Assembly (NCBI GenBank): GCA_001466705.2
Contig: LATX02000019.1
Coordinates: forward strand, 23,081 to 87,080
Direction of reading: 5' to 3'
Source: Moniliophthora roreri
Lineage: Eukaryota; Basidiomycota; Agaricomycetes; Agaricales; Marasmiaceae
Length of the DNA stretch: 64,000 nucleotides
The translations under genes were made by a program, and so were the position numbers. The notes beneath the pieces were generated by a model. The model was not told the DNA's origin. It ran no database searches and saw nothing but the letters and a program-made list of their open reading frames with translations. Positions within the stretch are counted from its first letter, which is position 1. Each line of letters begins with the position of its first letter. Below, piece after piece: positions 1-12,143 of this stretch.

Positions 1-2832
1 GTACATCTGACAAAGAGTAATGCTATCCCAATTCCGGTTTCAGCTTCCTTCTCCGCCACCGGATGCAGTTCAGCAACGGCGGTTCCATGGGCGTGATGGA
101 TTGACCCGACGCGATATACCAGCTCCCGATGCGCGGGCGCTGACCGCAGACCTTTCTCAATTCGGCTGCAAGACTCTGGCCCCACAGTGGTCTTGCATCG
201 CTAGGGAAGATGTACATCATTTTTCGAATTCAAGTTCCCTGTCGATGATGTGTTCTTCAAGTTTCTTTGGCATCAACCTCGTTCCTTGTGACCTGGATAC
301 ACGACGTTGGTCGAACGAAGAGTTCAGCGCCGCCCATATACGCTACTCATTTGATGATTCCTTCTTGATCGCAAAGTACGGTCTTGCTGTCGTCGAGAGG
401 GGGTGCTTGTCCGACGGTATGTCTGCCTCGGTGTCTGGATTATGGATGAAGATGGTCCGGTTCAGGAACCGCTAGTTTGACGTGGAGGGACAGGTTTTCA
501 CAACAAAAAAGGAGGAGAGGAAAAAAGAGAAACACATATCTTGATTCATCTCCGCGGGGTTATAGGTAACGTGTCCTCCTCGTTCCTTAAAAGCATCGCA
601 CTGACACCACGTTTTACAGTAATCGATAAAAAAGCATCATCGGCTGAGAAGGGCCTGTTTGATCATATCCTAGTACACAGCCTCACCGACGGTGTTCCTC
701 GGCAACAACAATTCAGCCCTTCTTCCCGAAGTCATTTTGTTGTGGTCGACGGAAGATCTGGAGAGCAAAGGCTGGATCCGAGGTGTAATAGCCGATCCCG
801 AGGACCAGAGTAGGACAATGGGCTTTTGTTGAACGTTCATCTAGAAGGAAGGCTAGGACGTGTCGAATGAATCTAGGAATCATTTGCGAGGGTGTAATGC
901 GGCGTTCCGAGGAGGAAGAGCGGGAAGGGTTTTTTGTCGAGGCCGGGTCTTGACCAGCTATTCGTACGTAGCGATAGAATGAGTACCTGGGGAAGGCGGG
1001 TGATATCATCGACCTGGAAAGGTTAATTAGCCAAGACTCGATGATGATGATAAGTAGTCTACTTGCATAGATGCCGGGGTTAACATAGTAGAACGAGCAG
1101 AGCGCATTATTTTCAGAATGTGTTTAGGGGCAAGCGAGGACAGTACTTCAAAGAAGTTGGAAACGAGGTAAAGGCGAGCACATGAAGCCAGTCTCGTATG
1201 TATATACCCACCGGACCATAGATAAAATTATCTCTCTCCCTCGAGCCAAGTCGAGACTCGGACCTCTTCAAGTTGTCTGGTCTCAATCACGAGAAGCTCT
1301 CGTACTACGGGATCCAAGTGGGGTTTCATTCGCTTTCTACGGTGATTAACAGCCTATTATTGGAGTTTTTGGTTACCTGTATTTAGATGCGGGGTAATTC
1401 ATTGTGGATGTAAGTCGTATATTTAGAAGAACACCGCACCGACACCTCGAAACAGTGGGCTGCACCATGCGGAGAAGTTTGCGAGCTAGCGTCCACGTCT
1501 GCACGTGGAGCTCTCTGGAATTTGAAATTTTCTTCGACCATCTGCCACGACTCCAGAGATAAAGTTGAAACGGTTCTCAGTTTGCTCTTGGGACCCCGTC
1601 GCACACGGTTCAGAATCTAAAACACATGTTACCAAATCCGACTTGAAGAGGGAGGTCTGTTAGGCGATGGAAGTGTTATTAATAGTTTAGCGCTTCAGCA
1701 CTGACGGGAGCGCGTCGGGGGATAGTAAGTCTCGCGACGTGCTTGACGGGGTCGGTGCTTTGAATTATAGTAGTAGCACTGGTATGCGCGTATGCTCCCG
1801 ACCCCTCCGTCATTGTTTTAGGTGAAACTGGATCGAGGCCAATGAACTCGACGGTCTAAATTTAGTGCCGCGACATCATCAAACCGGAGCTCTCTTGTCT
1901 AAATGGTAAGATTCCGAAGAATGGAGAATGCTTAGTGATGGATCTGATAGTTGCTGACACAGGAAATATTCATGCTATACTGCAAACGGCGTCCCAAGGA
2001 AAGTGGCCTAGCGGAAGGTGGGGGCTCGTTTACTATTTTGTAGGTTGTCGATGGACAATTGATTTTGAATGACTCGTCTAGATTTCTGCAGAAAACAAAG
2101 GAAGAGGCAGGTGATAAACCTAAGTAATCCGGGTGACGTCACCACCTTCCGACTTATTCTCGATATTGACGAACCGAGAGCCGAGAGCTTGTGCGATGCG
2201 TCCGGAAGGGGATTGCGTCGGAGCCGTCCTCAACGAAGGCTGTGGAAGCAGCTGGAAGCAAGTTCATAATGCATACTAACTGTAGGTACAACAAGTGTAT
2301 TGAATGCCCTAGATGCGTCTTGCTTCCTTAATAGTGGCTGCAATAGATGTCAGGGTCTAGGGTATTGGGTTCCAGTATGCTGGAACTGCAAGTCAGAGCC
2401 CGGATAGTAGAATGCTAATTCCAAGCTAATTCCCGACCCCTCCCGAGTCCGAGGAGGGCGTGCGCCGACGCTCACCGAGGCGTAATATACTTTACGCAGT
2501 TCGCTGTTTACCGGAACTTGATGGAAATCGAGATGGTCATGTCCCGAGAACATAGGTACTAACGAGGTACTGGCGAAGTACTGGTAGGCGCAGTGACTGT
2601 CGACCGTGGGCGCAGCAGACTGTCCCCTAGCTTGTCGGATGGGTCTATTGACATGCAAGATCCCCTTTTCTTGATTACTGATTTTGACAAGTGAGATGGT
2701 AAATCGATGCACCGAATGACTCAAAACTGGATGGGTCAGCGGGCGGCAAAGTGGGTTTGTAACAGAGATTTGCCGAAGCGATGCTGTAATCGGACTATGG
2801 AATAATACAGAATGCTGACATGCGCGTCAGTT
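1..2832. other. 5' flank with no supported gene
   Basis: This is CpG-normal, non-repetitive DNA without a convincing gene. On the minus strand about 240-480 reads for two short stretches without stops (about 355-480 and 240-345), separated by a stop that an intron could remove, but I recognise no family. A minus-strand open stretch at 2350-2724 and a plus-strand one at 20-475 have no recognisable domain or splice context. Unrecognised exons of a gene beginning outside the window remain possible. Confidence 0.4.
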
Positions 2833-2833
2833 G

Positions 2834-2840
2834 TATAAAA
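2834..2840 (+). promoter_or_regulatory. TATA-like box upstream of the DUF2156 gene
   Basis: TATAAAA lies 72-78 bases before the preferred start codon at 2912, a plausible distance for a fungal TATA box with a short 5' leader. An out-of-frame ATG at 2862 sits between them in a good context (ACCATGG) and would make a short upstream frame. This is seen in sequence; promoter function is inferred. Confidence 0.45.
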
Positions 2841-2911
2841 ACAGCTCAACTCTCGACCACCATGGCCCACCAACCATCCGCATTCGTCTCATTCGAGATC
2901 TACCTAGCAAA

Positions 2912-4354
2912 ATGTCCCCTGCACAGGAATTTGACGACGCCAAATCCTCCATCTTCAACTTTGACGACGACGAGCTCGACCATGAAGAGCCTGAATCTTC
3001 CACTTCTTCCACATCCTCCTTCGACAAGTCCTCCATCGCTCACTTGATCGCCACATACGGCAACTCCTCCGCTACTGCATGGCTCGAATTTGAGCGCTAC
3101 CGTATCTGGCAGGCAGCTCCAGGTTCTATTTCCCAATCCTCCTTCTCTCCTATCCAAGGTTATATGCAGCGCAAAAAGTATGTCTACGCTTGGGGCAACC
3201 CTCTTGTATCCCACCCATCTGCTCTTGCCCCTACCGCTCGTGCCTTTGTCGACTGGGCTACGAAGCAGGGTCTCAAGCCAATCTGGTGTTGCGCCGACTT
3301 GGCTTTGGAGAAGGTTTTAGCCAACGATTTGGCTTGGGCAGGTGTTGAGTGTATCCATGAAGAAACTCTTAACCCAGATCATATCGTTGAGATGACCGGC
3401 GACAGCTATCGTGGTCACGAGGGTGTCGGCGCTGTAAAGGATTTGAAGAAGAATTTGAGGAGGGCAGAGCGTGCTGGTGTCTTTGTGCAAGAGACCACCG
3501 GCAAGTGGGATGACAGGGAGAGAAAACAAGTCGAGGACGGCCTTGCAGAATGGAGAAAGAGCAAAGGCGCCAAGGGCGTTCAGTTGGCTTCAGTAAGTTT
3601 CTAACGTCATACTTCAGTTCTTTCAAGAGTTCTAACGTATATCTCGTAGACCACTGGACAGCCATGGATTGACGAAGCACATCGACGATACTGGGTAGCC
3701 AAACACGAAGGCCAAATCGTCGGCATTCTCATTTTGACACCGGTTCAAGGTCCGGATACAACTAGTGCCGCTGTGTCTACAGCTCAACCAGAGTCTACAC
3801 CGGCACCGACACACAAATCCAAATTTTCCTTCAAATTCGGATCCAAGCGATCCACCCCGACCTCATCCGAGGCCGAGTCTTCATCCGACGAGTCATTGCC
3901 TTCGCCTACCTTCTCACCTCAACACTCCGCTTCCTCATCCTCCTCATCACTACACACATCACTAAACGGATGTCCATTACCACACCCCAACTCAAACTAC
4001 TACCTCATTAAAAATGCCATCTCCTTCCCTTCGGCTCCTCGGGGTACATCCGAATTCCTTATTCACACTTGCCTCACGCAATTACACAACGTCTCGAGGC
4101 CGTCCCGTGCACCGACAGTGACATTCGGTATCACAGCATCGGACGTTCTCAAGCCCATCGACAACCTCTCGGGATGGAAGATCTCGAGCTTGTCCAAAGT
4201 CTATGGACAAGTTGCCAAGGGCGCCGGACTCTGGAAGAGAGGTGACTTCCGAGCCAAGTTTGATTCGGGTAGGGAGCCCATGTATGTTTGCTATCCTCAA
4301 GATGGCTTTGGTCTTGATGCTATTCGGGGGCTGTTGAAGGTGTTGCGGAAGTAA
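2912..4354 (+). CDS. DUF2156 (LPG synthase C-terminal, GNAT-like) protein, one intron
   Basis: The gene has two exons, 2912-3592 and 3650-4354. The 57-nt intron starts GTAAGT, ends CGTAG and has a TCTAAC branch motif. Splicing keeps the frame and gives about 461 residues. The N-terminus is acidic and Ser-rich (about residues 1-40). The core carries KKNLRRAERAGV near residue 180 and a late block with KVYGQVAKGAGLWKRGDF, which are typical of the DUF2156/phosphatidylglycerol lysyltransferase C-terminal fold. These domains move an amino acid from aminoacyl-tRNA to a lipid. In Dikarya, DUF2156 proteins are known to aminoacylate ergosterol (ErdS is fused to AspRS, ErgS is free-standing). This one has no tRNA-synthetase domain, so an ErgS-like role is possible but inferred. 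A roughly 80-residue Ser/Thr/Pro-rich insert (3765-3975) splits the domain. The start at 2912 is chosen because it follows the TATA box; an in-frame extension to 2831 lies on the TATA box itself. No stops or frameshifts were seen. Confidence 0.85.
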
Positions 4355-6579
4355 GATACAAAAGATTGTTGTTGTTCCGTTTGCTTCGCGATACCCCTCA
4401 CCCCCTTACTTGCCCTTTTCTATAATAGCATTACTTATTGTATCATGTTCTTGTATCGGCTTTCTCTGCATGTTGTATTCTGGTTCAATGGTCTAACTTA
4501 TCTCACTCTTCTCTCTCTCAAGTTCACAACATAACTTAGATAGCGGCCTATTTACGATGTATAATGATATTCACATCTCCGATCAAGATTGCTTCGCATC
4601 TCGCTTGAATCCAGTGCTAGGGATGAGGTTTCACGCAGCTTCGTAACTCATTCGCTGAGTGTTCAACGTTCAACGTTCAACCCGCAGTCCCAACGCTTGC
4701 ACAGCTTTTGATCACGCACAACGATGCGATGGAAAGACAGTATTCTAGGCCGTCGACGATAACTAAATCACTGAATCAGTACAAGGCCACCTTTAGTTCC
4801 CACTGGAGAGGGCCGGGTAGTCTGGCTATCGCGATGCCGAGGACAATGCTACAGAATACTACACAGCCGGAAGGTTCACTCAAGCAACGCTTGAACAGAG
4901 CCGGTTCAAGCCCTGCGTCACCCAGTTCACACAAGGCTCAAAAAAATAGAATTTCCAATTCCGCACCCGTCACGCTCAGACCCATTGTTTCACAAGCGTT
5001 GTGTTAACCCAGTATGACACCATTTCGGGTGGCTCTTTCCGTTCTATACCAGTCCCGTTCCTTTCTGCTTTTACTGTAAACCGACTATGCAATCTATATT
5101 AATCGTGCTACACTGGTACAATACAGACTCTCCAGCACTGCTAATCCAACTGACCCTTGCTCCAAAGCCCTGCATGCCAACCGTGAAACCACACATCACA
5201 AACCCGATCAGTAAATCATCAGCGTGGTGAAAGAGAACATTGACGACAAAAGTATCACTACACCTGTCATGCTAAAGTGATTGCACAAAAGTCCTTGACA
5301 ACCTTGACAACACACTGTCGGCTTCCCCTTGAGTGAGACAGAGAGGCGCCAATTCCACCCCGTGTTGACGACGGCGCTCTGGATTGACCAGTACCAGCGT
5401 TTATCACAAGGCCATTAACAGGGAAAGATGAAGGTGCACCGATTTGATGTATACCGTGAAACGAGATACCTAAGGACTGAAACAGACAGTGTTCGAACAT
5501 GAGAACTTGCGGCATTGATGTCAACACACTTGAGGGTGGGTTTGATGAACTTGCAGTAATGATAACGCGGAGCCTGAGGAAGGTCTTAACAGCGATGGAG
5601 GTGTTGATGAGACGCTGGTCGAGCAGAAAGCAATTTCCATATTTTGAGGAATTGCTGGAGTTGAAGAACTTGATATGTTGTTGACAAGATGCGTGAGACT
5701 TGAAGACAAGCGCACCCCAGAGTGATAACTTGCCGTTTTCATGAGAAACCACTTGAGCGGGAAGATCGACATGGGTAACTTTGAGAATTTGCTGGACCAG
5801 ACACATTAGAGTTGAAGCCGATGACACATCAAATTGTGAGCTTGATAATATGTTGAGGTTGATCAGTGTTCAGACACCTGAGACAAGAAGGCGACGGGGC
5901 TTGGGAACAACAACTTGCGAAGATGAAGCTGAACTTCTTGAGCATTCGGGAAGGGGAAACCATGCTTGAAGGTGAGCCGACTGACTGCGAAAAGTACAGA
6001 ACAACCTAGTACCCGATCTGGCCTGGCGAACAAAGACATATGTCAGTAGAGCATGGTGAGTAGAATGTCGGTCTGTATGAAACTCATCCTGTAAGGAAAA
6101 ACGCGGTCTATTCCCGGCTTTCCTGCTGCTAAACACTCTGGGAAGAGTAGCAATGTGGTATCCTGCGAATATCAGATATATACACCCTTCGAGATAGGAC
6201 AGAAACCGCACCGACAGTGGAGGGAACCCGCCAATTGGGACCATGTCTTGCTGTTATCGTGTACTTGAACCAATCTTGACAGGTTAGCCCAGATTTCCGG
6301 AAGCAGACCGTGCTTAGATATGAAGAGTTATCATCCAGTGGCATTCGGAGTGATATGACACACCGATGACATTGTGGAAGAGCGAAGAGTGAAAAAATTG
6401 AACTCGGAATCCCAACCTGACATAAGCAGGTCACGCTTTCCTCTGCGCGCCGACGGGAGCAAAAACTCCTCTCCCAAGACGCGTCCCAATACATCACCAA
6501 CACCAGTTAGAATTTCGCGGAAAGGTATGCATAATTTACAGAATATCCATAGAGCCAAATTTTCACTTATAATAGGCAT
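4355..6579. other. Intergenic, no supported gene
   Basis: AT-rich 3' flank of the DUF2156 gene (candidate polyadenylation region about 4420-4450), then CpG-normal DNA. The longest open stretch is minus-strand 5267-5827 (186 codons, Ser-rich). I recognise no domain in it and see no splice-linked neighbours, so it is not called. A plus-strand stretch at 4708-5007 is equally anonymous. Confidence 0.4.
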
Positions 6580-7251
6580 TTAGGTCAAAACACCTCCACT
6601 ACCACGACCACGACCAGCACCTGCAGCCTCACGTTCGGCGTTCTTCCTCTTCCCCTTTTCTGTAGCAATCAAACGGCCTGGGAACCTTGCCCTGTCATCA
6701 TTCTGTAACTGGGTGAGATATCTGCATTTCCCGGTGAGTTCGAAGCAGGCCCATTCAGCAACCGGACTCACGACTTCCATGGCACCGTCGACAGCTTCTT
6801 GCACACCTGCATCCACCGTCGGGTACTACATATCATGAACTGTCACTGTTGAACACTTCACGCTCCCTTCCTGTGGGTGCTCATGCTCACCAACCCAATG
6901 TTCCAAGCGGTTTACGGAACTCCGGCTGACTTGCCCTGTAATTTGTTTTATCACTGGATGAGTTTTTGAGGCACGGTCTGAAGTTTTTCGATCATTCTGG
7001 GCAATTACCAACTGTTTTCGTACAAGGGCTGCTTTCCAGATCTTAGGTCGGGTATCAATTGGCTTTTGAGACAAGGCGTCTATTAATGTCTGGCCGTGTA
7101 TGTACAATGCAAGGGGACCCATAGGCTTGTGACCATCCGCGTTCACCACGTGGCTGCACTTTTCGCTTTTGGCGAAGCGGCTGGTTGTATACCCGAGTTG
7201 TCGCATGGCGAGGTGATTGGCGAGTCGGCATGCTCTTGCCGGCCATGACAC
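6580..7251 (-). CDS. Possible small hypothetical gene, two frames
   Basis: Two adjacent minus-strand open stretches, 6826-7251 (141 codons) and 6580-6816 (78 codons), have protein-like composition. The downstream one ends in a Lys/Arg-rich, Gly-Arg-rich tail. They would have to be joined by a very short intron or a frameshift between about 6815 and 6830; the GT...GCAG available there is shorter than the other introns in this window. No family is recognised. The 5' part overlaps the first copy of the tandem duplication at 7183-7903. It may be spurious. Confidence 0.25.
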
Positions 7252-7903
7252 GAGCTCCGTCTTCTGCTCGCTTCAAGTTGGACAAGCGTCGAAAGAGTCT
7301 TCTTTCTTGCCCCATCTTCCCCTCTGTTGACCCACTTTTTTATTATGGAGATATGTAAAATCATTTCTCAATCAATATCACAAGAATTTATCTGCTCTAT
7401 TGAATGATAGGACTATTTTTCTGATTCTTTGCCACATGGGTTCTTGAGGGTGTAGTGAAGAGAACAGCTGCATTTGAGGTACATTTTTGGGACTTTCAGG
7501 GTGTCATTGGGGGCATGGCAATCTTGGTGATTCTGGAGGCCAGTGAACCCAAGAGGTATACAATTTCACTGATTCATATACCTGAGCTGTTGCATGGTGA
7601 GGTGATAGGCAGGGCAGCATGCTCTTGCCAGCTAATGACATGAATTTCTACTCAGTTGCAGTGTCATCAAAGTTTTTTCTTCCTTACCCTATCTTTGCCT
7701 CCATTCACTCTCACAGGATTTTCATTATACAGACATGGAAAATTATTTTCCGGATCAATATCATAAGAATTTGTCTACTCTGTTGAGTGATTGGATCCTT
7801 TTAGCTGACTCTTTGTCACACAGGTACTCAAAGGTGCAGTTGCATTCAAGGTACATTTTGGGGGGCATGAAGACCTTGGCTGATTTTGGAGGCCAGTGAA
7901 CCA
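7183..7903. repeat. Diverged tandem duplication, about 390 bp apart (7183-7555 and 7573-7903)
   Basis: The two copies align over most of their length, for example around the shared core GCATGCTCTTGCC at about 7228 and 7617, and AGGCCAGTGAACC at 7536 and 7890. The left copy keeps many CpGs; the right copy has TpG or CpA at most matching places (for example GTCGCATGGCGAGG against GTTGCATGGTGAGG). The pair marks the edge between CpG-normal DNA to the left and CpG-poor DNA to the right. Confidence 0.7.
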
Positions 7904-9032
7904 CTTTCTTTTGGTTGTACTGAACCCAAAGAATAGAAGAATAAGTATAAAGCAAATGGATTAGGCTCACAAGTAGAGTCAAAAGGAAATTCATTATACT
8001 CATGAAGAGGCACAGAATGATTCCATGGGTGTGATAGGACTCCATTCAGAACCCAGTGGTCTGAATTGGATATCACAACCTGAAGAAGCCTCAGAGCCAT
8101 GTTGACATTTGGCCAAATGTGCTGTCTTGCTAATACCACTTGATTATGCTACACAAAAGAGCTGATCTGTTGATTAGATCTGACTCTCCTACTGTCTGTG
8201 TGTGTGGTGATGTGCAGAGTGTGGTTTGGCATGATCAGAGTTGCTGCACTTAGACTCTTACTTGGGTGATCTACTCTAAGTAAACATGTATTTGCTTATT
8301 GACATAGAGACTATGAAGATATATTTTTTTGATAAATTATTTTTATTGTGTCTTTTCTGGTTTTCTATTCTCTAAATCAAGCCCAAATACAACAGCTAAT
8401 TGCACTAAGGTAATAGTAAGACTACCCTGGAGTGATAACTCAAGTAATCAAAGACTAAAGTACCTCTTGTACCAGATACAACCCTCTTAGTTGTGATTTG
8501 TAACACACTTAAGTAGGAAAACTTCGACTTCAATTGTAGCCTGAGCCTTCTCTAAGCTGTGTTGACACTAGCAAAACAATAGCTGCCTCCAGAAAGCCAC
8601 TAAGACTTTCTGATACAAAGTCTTCTCTTAAACTTGAAAATGACTATTCATTAAAGTGCAGAATCTGGCTTTGCTATCACTATCAAGTTTGGTCTATAGC
8701 CTTATATCTCAACTAGGTCTACTCTGAGTCCCTAGGGCCTGATGTGAGGAGGAAAATCTGATTGAATATGATTTCTCTACACAAGCAATAGCCACATACA
8801 AATTGTGTAGTGGTGGGGCATATTCCTCTTGCTCCCACCTACAAAAATGGCTGTCCTTATATACTGTTGGAAACAAATATTTACAATAAAATTATAATAA
8901 TAGGTATATATCATACTGATCACAAGAAAAATTGCAAAATGAATGTATATGGGTTCAGTCCCATGTCACAATAGTAGTCCCATACTGTATATAGGTATAT
9001 AGGTCACCAATAAATACAATCTCAGGTATCGG
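7904..9032. repeat. CpG-poor repeat relics
   Basis: No gene is seen. 8122-8240 matches the start of the insertion at 12144 (shared CTACACAAAAGAGCTGATCT) and acts as a MITE-free paralogue of that site. About 8865-9030 looks like a decayed terminal-repeat fragment (starts TGTTGGAAA, ends in ATACAATCTCA). Coding is absent in all frames. Confidence 0.4.
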
Positions 9033-10624
9033 TAATATGGAAAACCTAGAAAAGACCCAATTTTATTCAATTTTCATTACTTTTGAATCCAAACACTTTA
9101 ATATGACATGAGATAATGGGTAATAAGAGCTAGAGTGAGCCCAGTCTGCTAGTCATTGCCTTAGAGAAGCTATGGTGCATTGGAAAGTACAAAGAGCTAT
9201 ATGATACACTACACAGAGGTGTCTAAGCTGTACTTTCTGACTTATCTATGTATCAGATCCAAAGCAGATCACTCCCAAAACCTGTAGAGAACCTAACTAT
9301 GACCAAATGAATGCATTGGCTAGTTAACCAAGCTCTCAAGTGCTATCAATGGGGATTTTGTTTTCATTTTCACTTATATGATATCTGCAAAGTGCAATGT
9401 GCAGTCAAACAGTACAGAAGGTACTTAGAAAAGACATTGAGACAGAGAAATGACTTAGAAAAGGAACAATCAAAGAACAATTGTCATCTGAGCTCAATAG
9501 GTGGATTAGAGTCAAAGCAACTGATCTCTTAATAAAGAGTTCAAATGCAGTGAAGCAACATGAAATAGTATTACTAAGTATGAGGCAACCTTGAAAGGAA
9601 GGAAACCACTTTTGGAGGCCTACCACTGCTTACAGACTGATATGAAGAGATGGACATTAACTATCCAAGAGATTGGAAGTCCTAATTTAGACTGAGAATG
9701 TGTAATCAAAGGAGATAGGAACAGTAACAGCATGTTCCACTCTCAGAAATTTTGGCATTGAGACTTCTGCTGATGTGTGGATGCTGGAAAGGAGAATGCT
9801 GTATGAATATGGGATGGATATACCCATCTGCTCATAGATAACTGACTTAGAAAAGAGGAAATACAAATCATAGAGTCCAGACCACCTGGAGAAGTAGATA
9901 CCCACATGGATATGGTTGGATACCCTAGTGGCCAGACTATGACATCCAAATATTCCCTCTTTTAGCATCTCAGTCACTCATTTATTATTTGCTGAATTAT
10001 TGGACATTATTTATAATTTTCTGTAGATATATTCTGTGGACCATATAAGGACAGCTAGATATTCATATATACTCAAGTAACTCTGCCCCCTCTGATTGTG
10101 ATTACATGAAGAGTTTGTTTGGTGTATAATTGTATGTGCCATTCCAGTTTTGCTTCCTCACTTCAGGCCCTGGAGATTGGTTCTGAGTGACTCCAGAGAG
10201 ATAGACATCTGATAACAAACTTGTNGAACTTTTTGTAGAAATTGGTCTAGAACCTTTTCCAGTATGCTGTGTGCTGTAGTAGTCTTGAAGAAGTCTTAAA
10301 CTCCATAGAGTCAGACTATATTGGCTATTAGGTCTTTGTATGGGACTGTAGCTCTTGTGTTTGTGCTTTGTGCACTGTGTTTTGTGTGTGTTTGTGTGTT
10401 TGAATACAAAACCTTTTAAAAACCCCTATACTCCTTTGGAGGTGAAACTTCAAAGTAGAGCACTTCAATAAGAGAGAATCAACCTAGCTATGAGTTTTGT
10501 TCCGTAAGATTCACGTCGTTGAGACTAGTACAGTTAGGTGTGAACGACAACAACTTTGAGGTAGACTTTTGGAGGTTATTATTTTAGTAGTTTGTCCATT
10601 GGTCTTATCTTAGATGAATTATCT
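9033..10624 (+). repeat. Dispersed repeat X, copy a
   Basis: A repeat of about 1.6 kb starting TAATATGGAAAACCTAG and ending after GGAGGTTAT...GATGAATTA. Further copies are at 11311-14148 (inverted, interrupted), 18811-20550, 54490-55818 (inverted, truncated) and 55865-57550. The two ends resemble each other in inverted orientation (start ATGGAAAACCTAG..AAAAGACC; reverse complement of the end TGGAAAACTACC..AAAAGATAACC), which suggests short terminal inverted repeats. No coding region is seen inside. The centre has a TATA-rich stretch (about 10030-10090) followed by polyA-signal-like DNA, so an LTR-derived origin is also possible. Confidence 0.65.
10225..10225. other. Ambiguous base (n) in the assembly
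   Basis: A single n interrupts X copy a. Other X copies have about 150 bp at this place (for example about 20005-20160, with GCATTGTAAGAGATAAGAG and the segment after it) that copy a lacks. The n may therefore mark a small gap or collapse. Confidence 0.8.
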
Positions 10625-11310
10625 GAAGCCCACCATGAGGGGTGGGTCTAGAATACCAATTTAAGCTCTAAGCTATTTTGAGGAGTATTTGCTTCTTAGA
10701 AAACACATTCAGATAATCTCAGCAAGTTTGAACTTGAACTTGTCATAAAAAGGATAGAGCAATTGTCAATAAGACTCTGTCTTACTTGCTAGTTACCAGT
10801 AATTAGCAGAACTATTAGAGAAACAGATCCTGAAATAGTGTCTGAATCCAAACCACAGATTCCTGGTGCATTTCCACCTACTCCAGTAGTGGAGAAGTCA
10901 TTAAAGTCTAAAAAGTAGAAAGAACCAAAGAAAAAGCCTGCTAAGTCGAATCTGACAGCTTCAGTCAGAGCAACAAGATCAGCAACTGTCTGTCCTCGAC
11001 AAAACAATTGTCTAGGTCAACTTAAGTTATCTTCGTCTGAACAACATATAGATTCTCAAGCCAGTACTTTGACAGTATCTCTGAGAAGAAGTACTACCCC
11101 CTCTACACCTGGTAGAAACATCTCTACTCTTGCTACCTTAATTATAGACTGAAACACTCAGCTATCCAGAGTAGAGGTCTTAGCTGAAGAGTTTATGCTA
11201 CTTTGAATATTCAGAGACAAAGAAGAGCCTGAACAAACACTGAATACAAATGAAATGCTTTCTGCAGATAATGCACAAGATCTCTGATGGGGTGACTTAC
11301 TGCTAATTTA
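10625..11310 (+). pseudogene. Decayed coding relic between inverted X copies
   Basis: From about 10795 to 11290 the plus strand reads as Ser/Thr/Pro/Lys-rich protein with scattered stops (TAG at about 10915, TGA at 11151, 11204 and 11285), in a frame containing PGAFPPTPVVEKSLKSKK and TVSLRRSTTPSTPGRN. The composition is like a retrotransposon gag/linker region, but no domain is recognisable. The flanking X copies point away from it in opposite orientations, so the whole 9033-14148 block has a fold-back layout. Confidence 0.35.
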
Positions 11311-12143
11311 TATAAGATAAGACTAGTGGAAAACGTACTACAGTGATAACCTCCAAAAGTCTACCTCAAGTTGGTTGACGTTCACACCTAACTACACTAG
11401 TCTCAACGACGTGAATCTTACGGTTGTTAACTTGTAGCTAGGCTGATTCTCTCTTATTGAAGCTTTCTACTTCAAAGTTTCACCTCTAAAGGAGTATAGG
11501 GGGTTGTTAAAAGGTTTTGTATTCAAACATACAAACACACACACAAGAATGTGGTGCACAAAGCACAAATACAAGAGCTACAGTCCTATACAAAGACCTA
11601 ATAGCCAATATAGTCTGACTCTATGGAGTTTAAGACTTCTTCAAGACAACTACAGCACACAGCATACTGGAAAAGGTTCTAGACCAATTTCTACAAAAAG
11701 TTCAGCACAGGCACACCCTTTGCTAAGACTCTAAATGTGTCACAACCAGATACACACACAGGCCACACTCCAAGTACCCAAGGCTCCTTCTTGGTGTAAA
11801 GTGTCTCTTAGAAAAGTGCTATAATGCACTCAAGATGTTACTCTTATCTCTTACAACACAAGTTTGTTATCAGATGTCTATCTCTCTGGAGTCACTCAGA
11901 ACCAATCTCCAGGGCCTGAAGTGAGAAAGCAAAACTGGAATGGCACATACAATTATACACCAAACAAACTCTTCATGTAATCACAATCAGAGGGGGCAGA
12001 GTTACTTGAGTATATATGAATATCTAGCTGTCCTTATATGGTCCACAGAATATATCTACAGAAAATTATAAATAATGTCCAATAATTCAGCAAATAATAA
12101 ATGAGTGACTGAGATGCTAAAAGAGGGAATATTTGGGTGTCAT

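Noticed and set aside
3734..4354. Separate 206-codon gene starting at an internal codon
   Set aside because: It is the second exon of the DUF2156 gene; the intron 3593-3649 joins the frames exactly.
5267..5827. 186-codon minus-strand frame as a gene
   Set aside because: No family, no splice partners and low-complexity Ser-rich content; not supportable.
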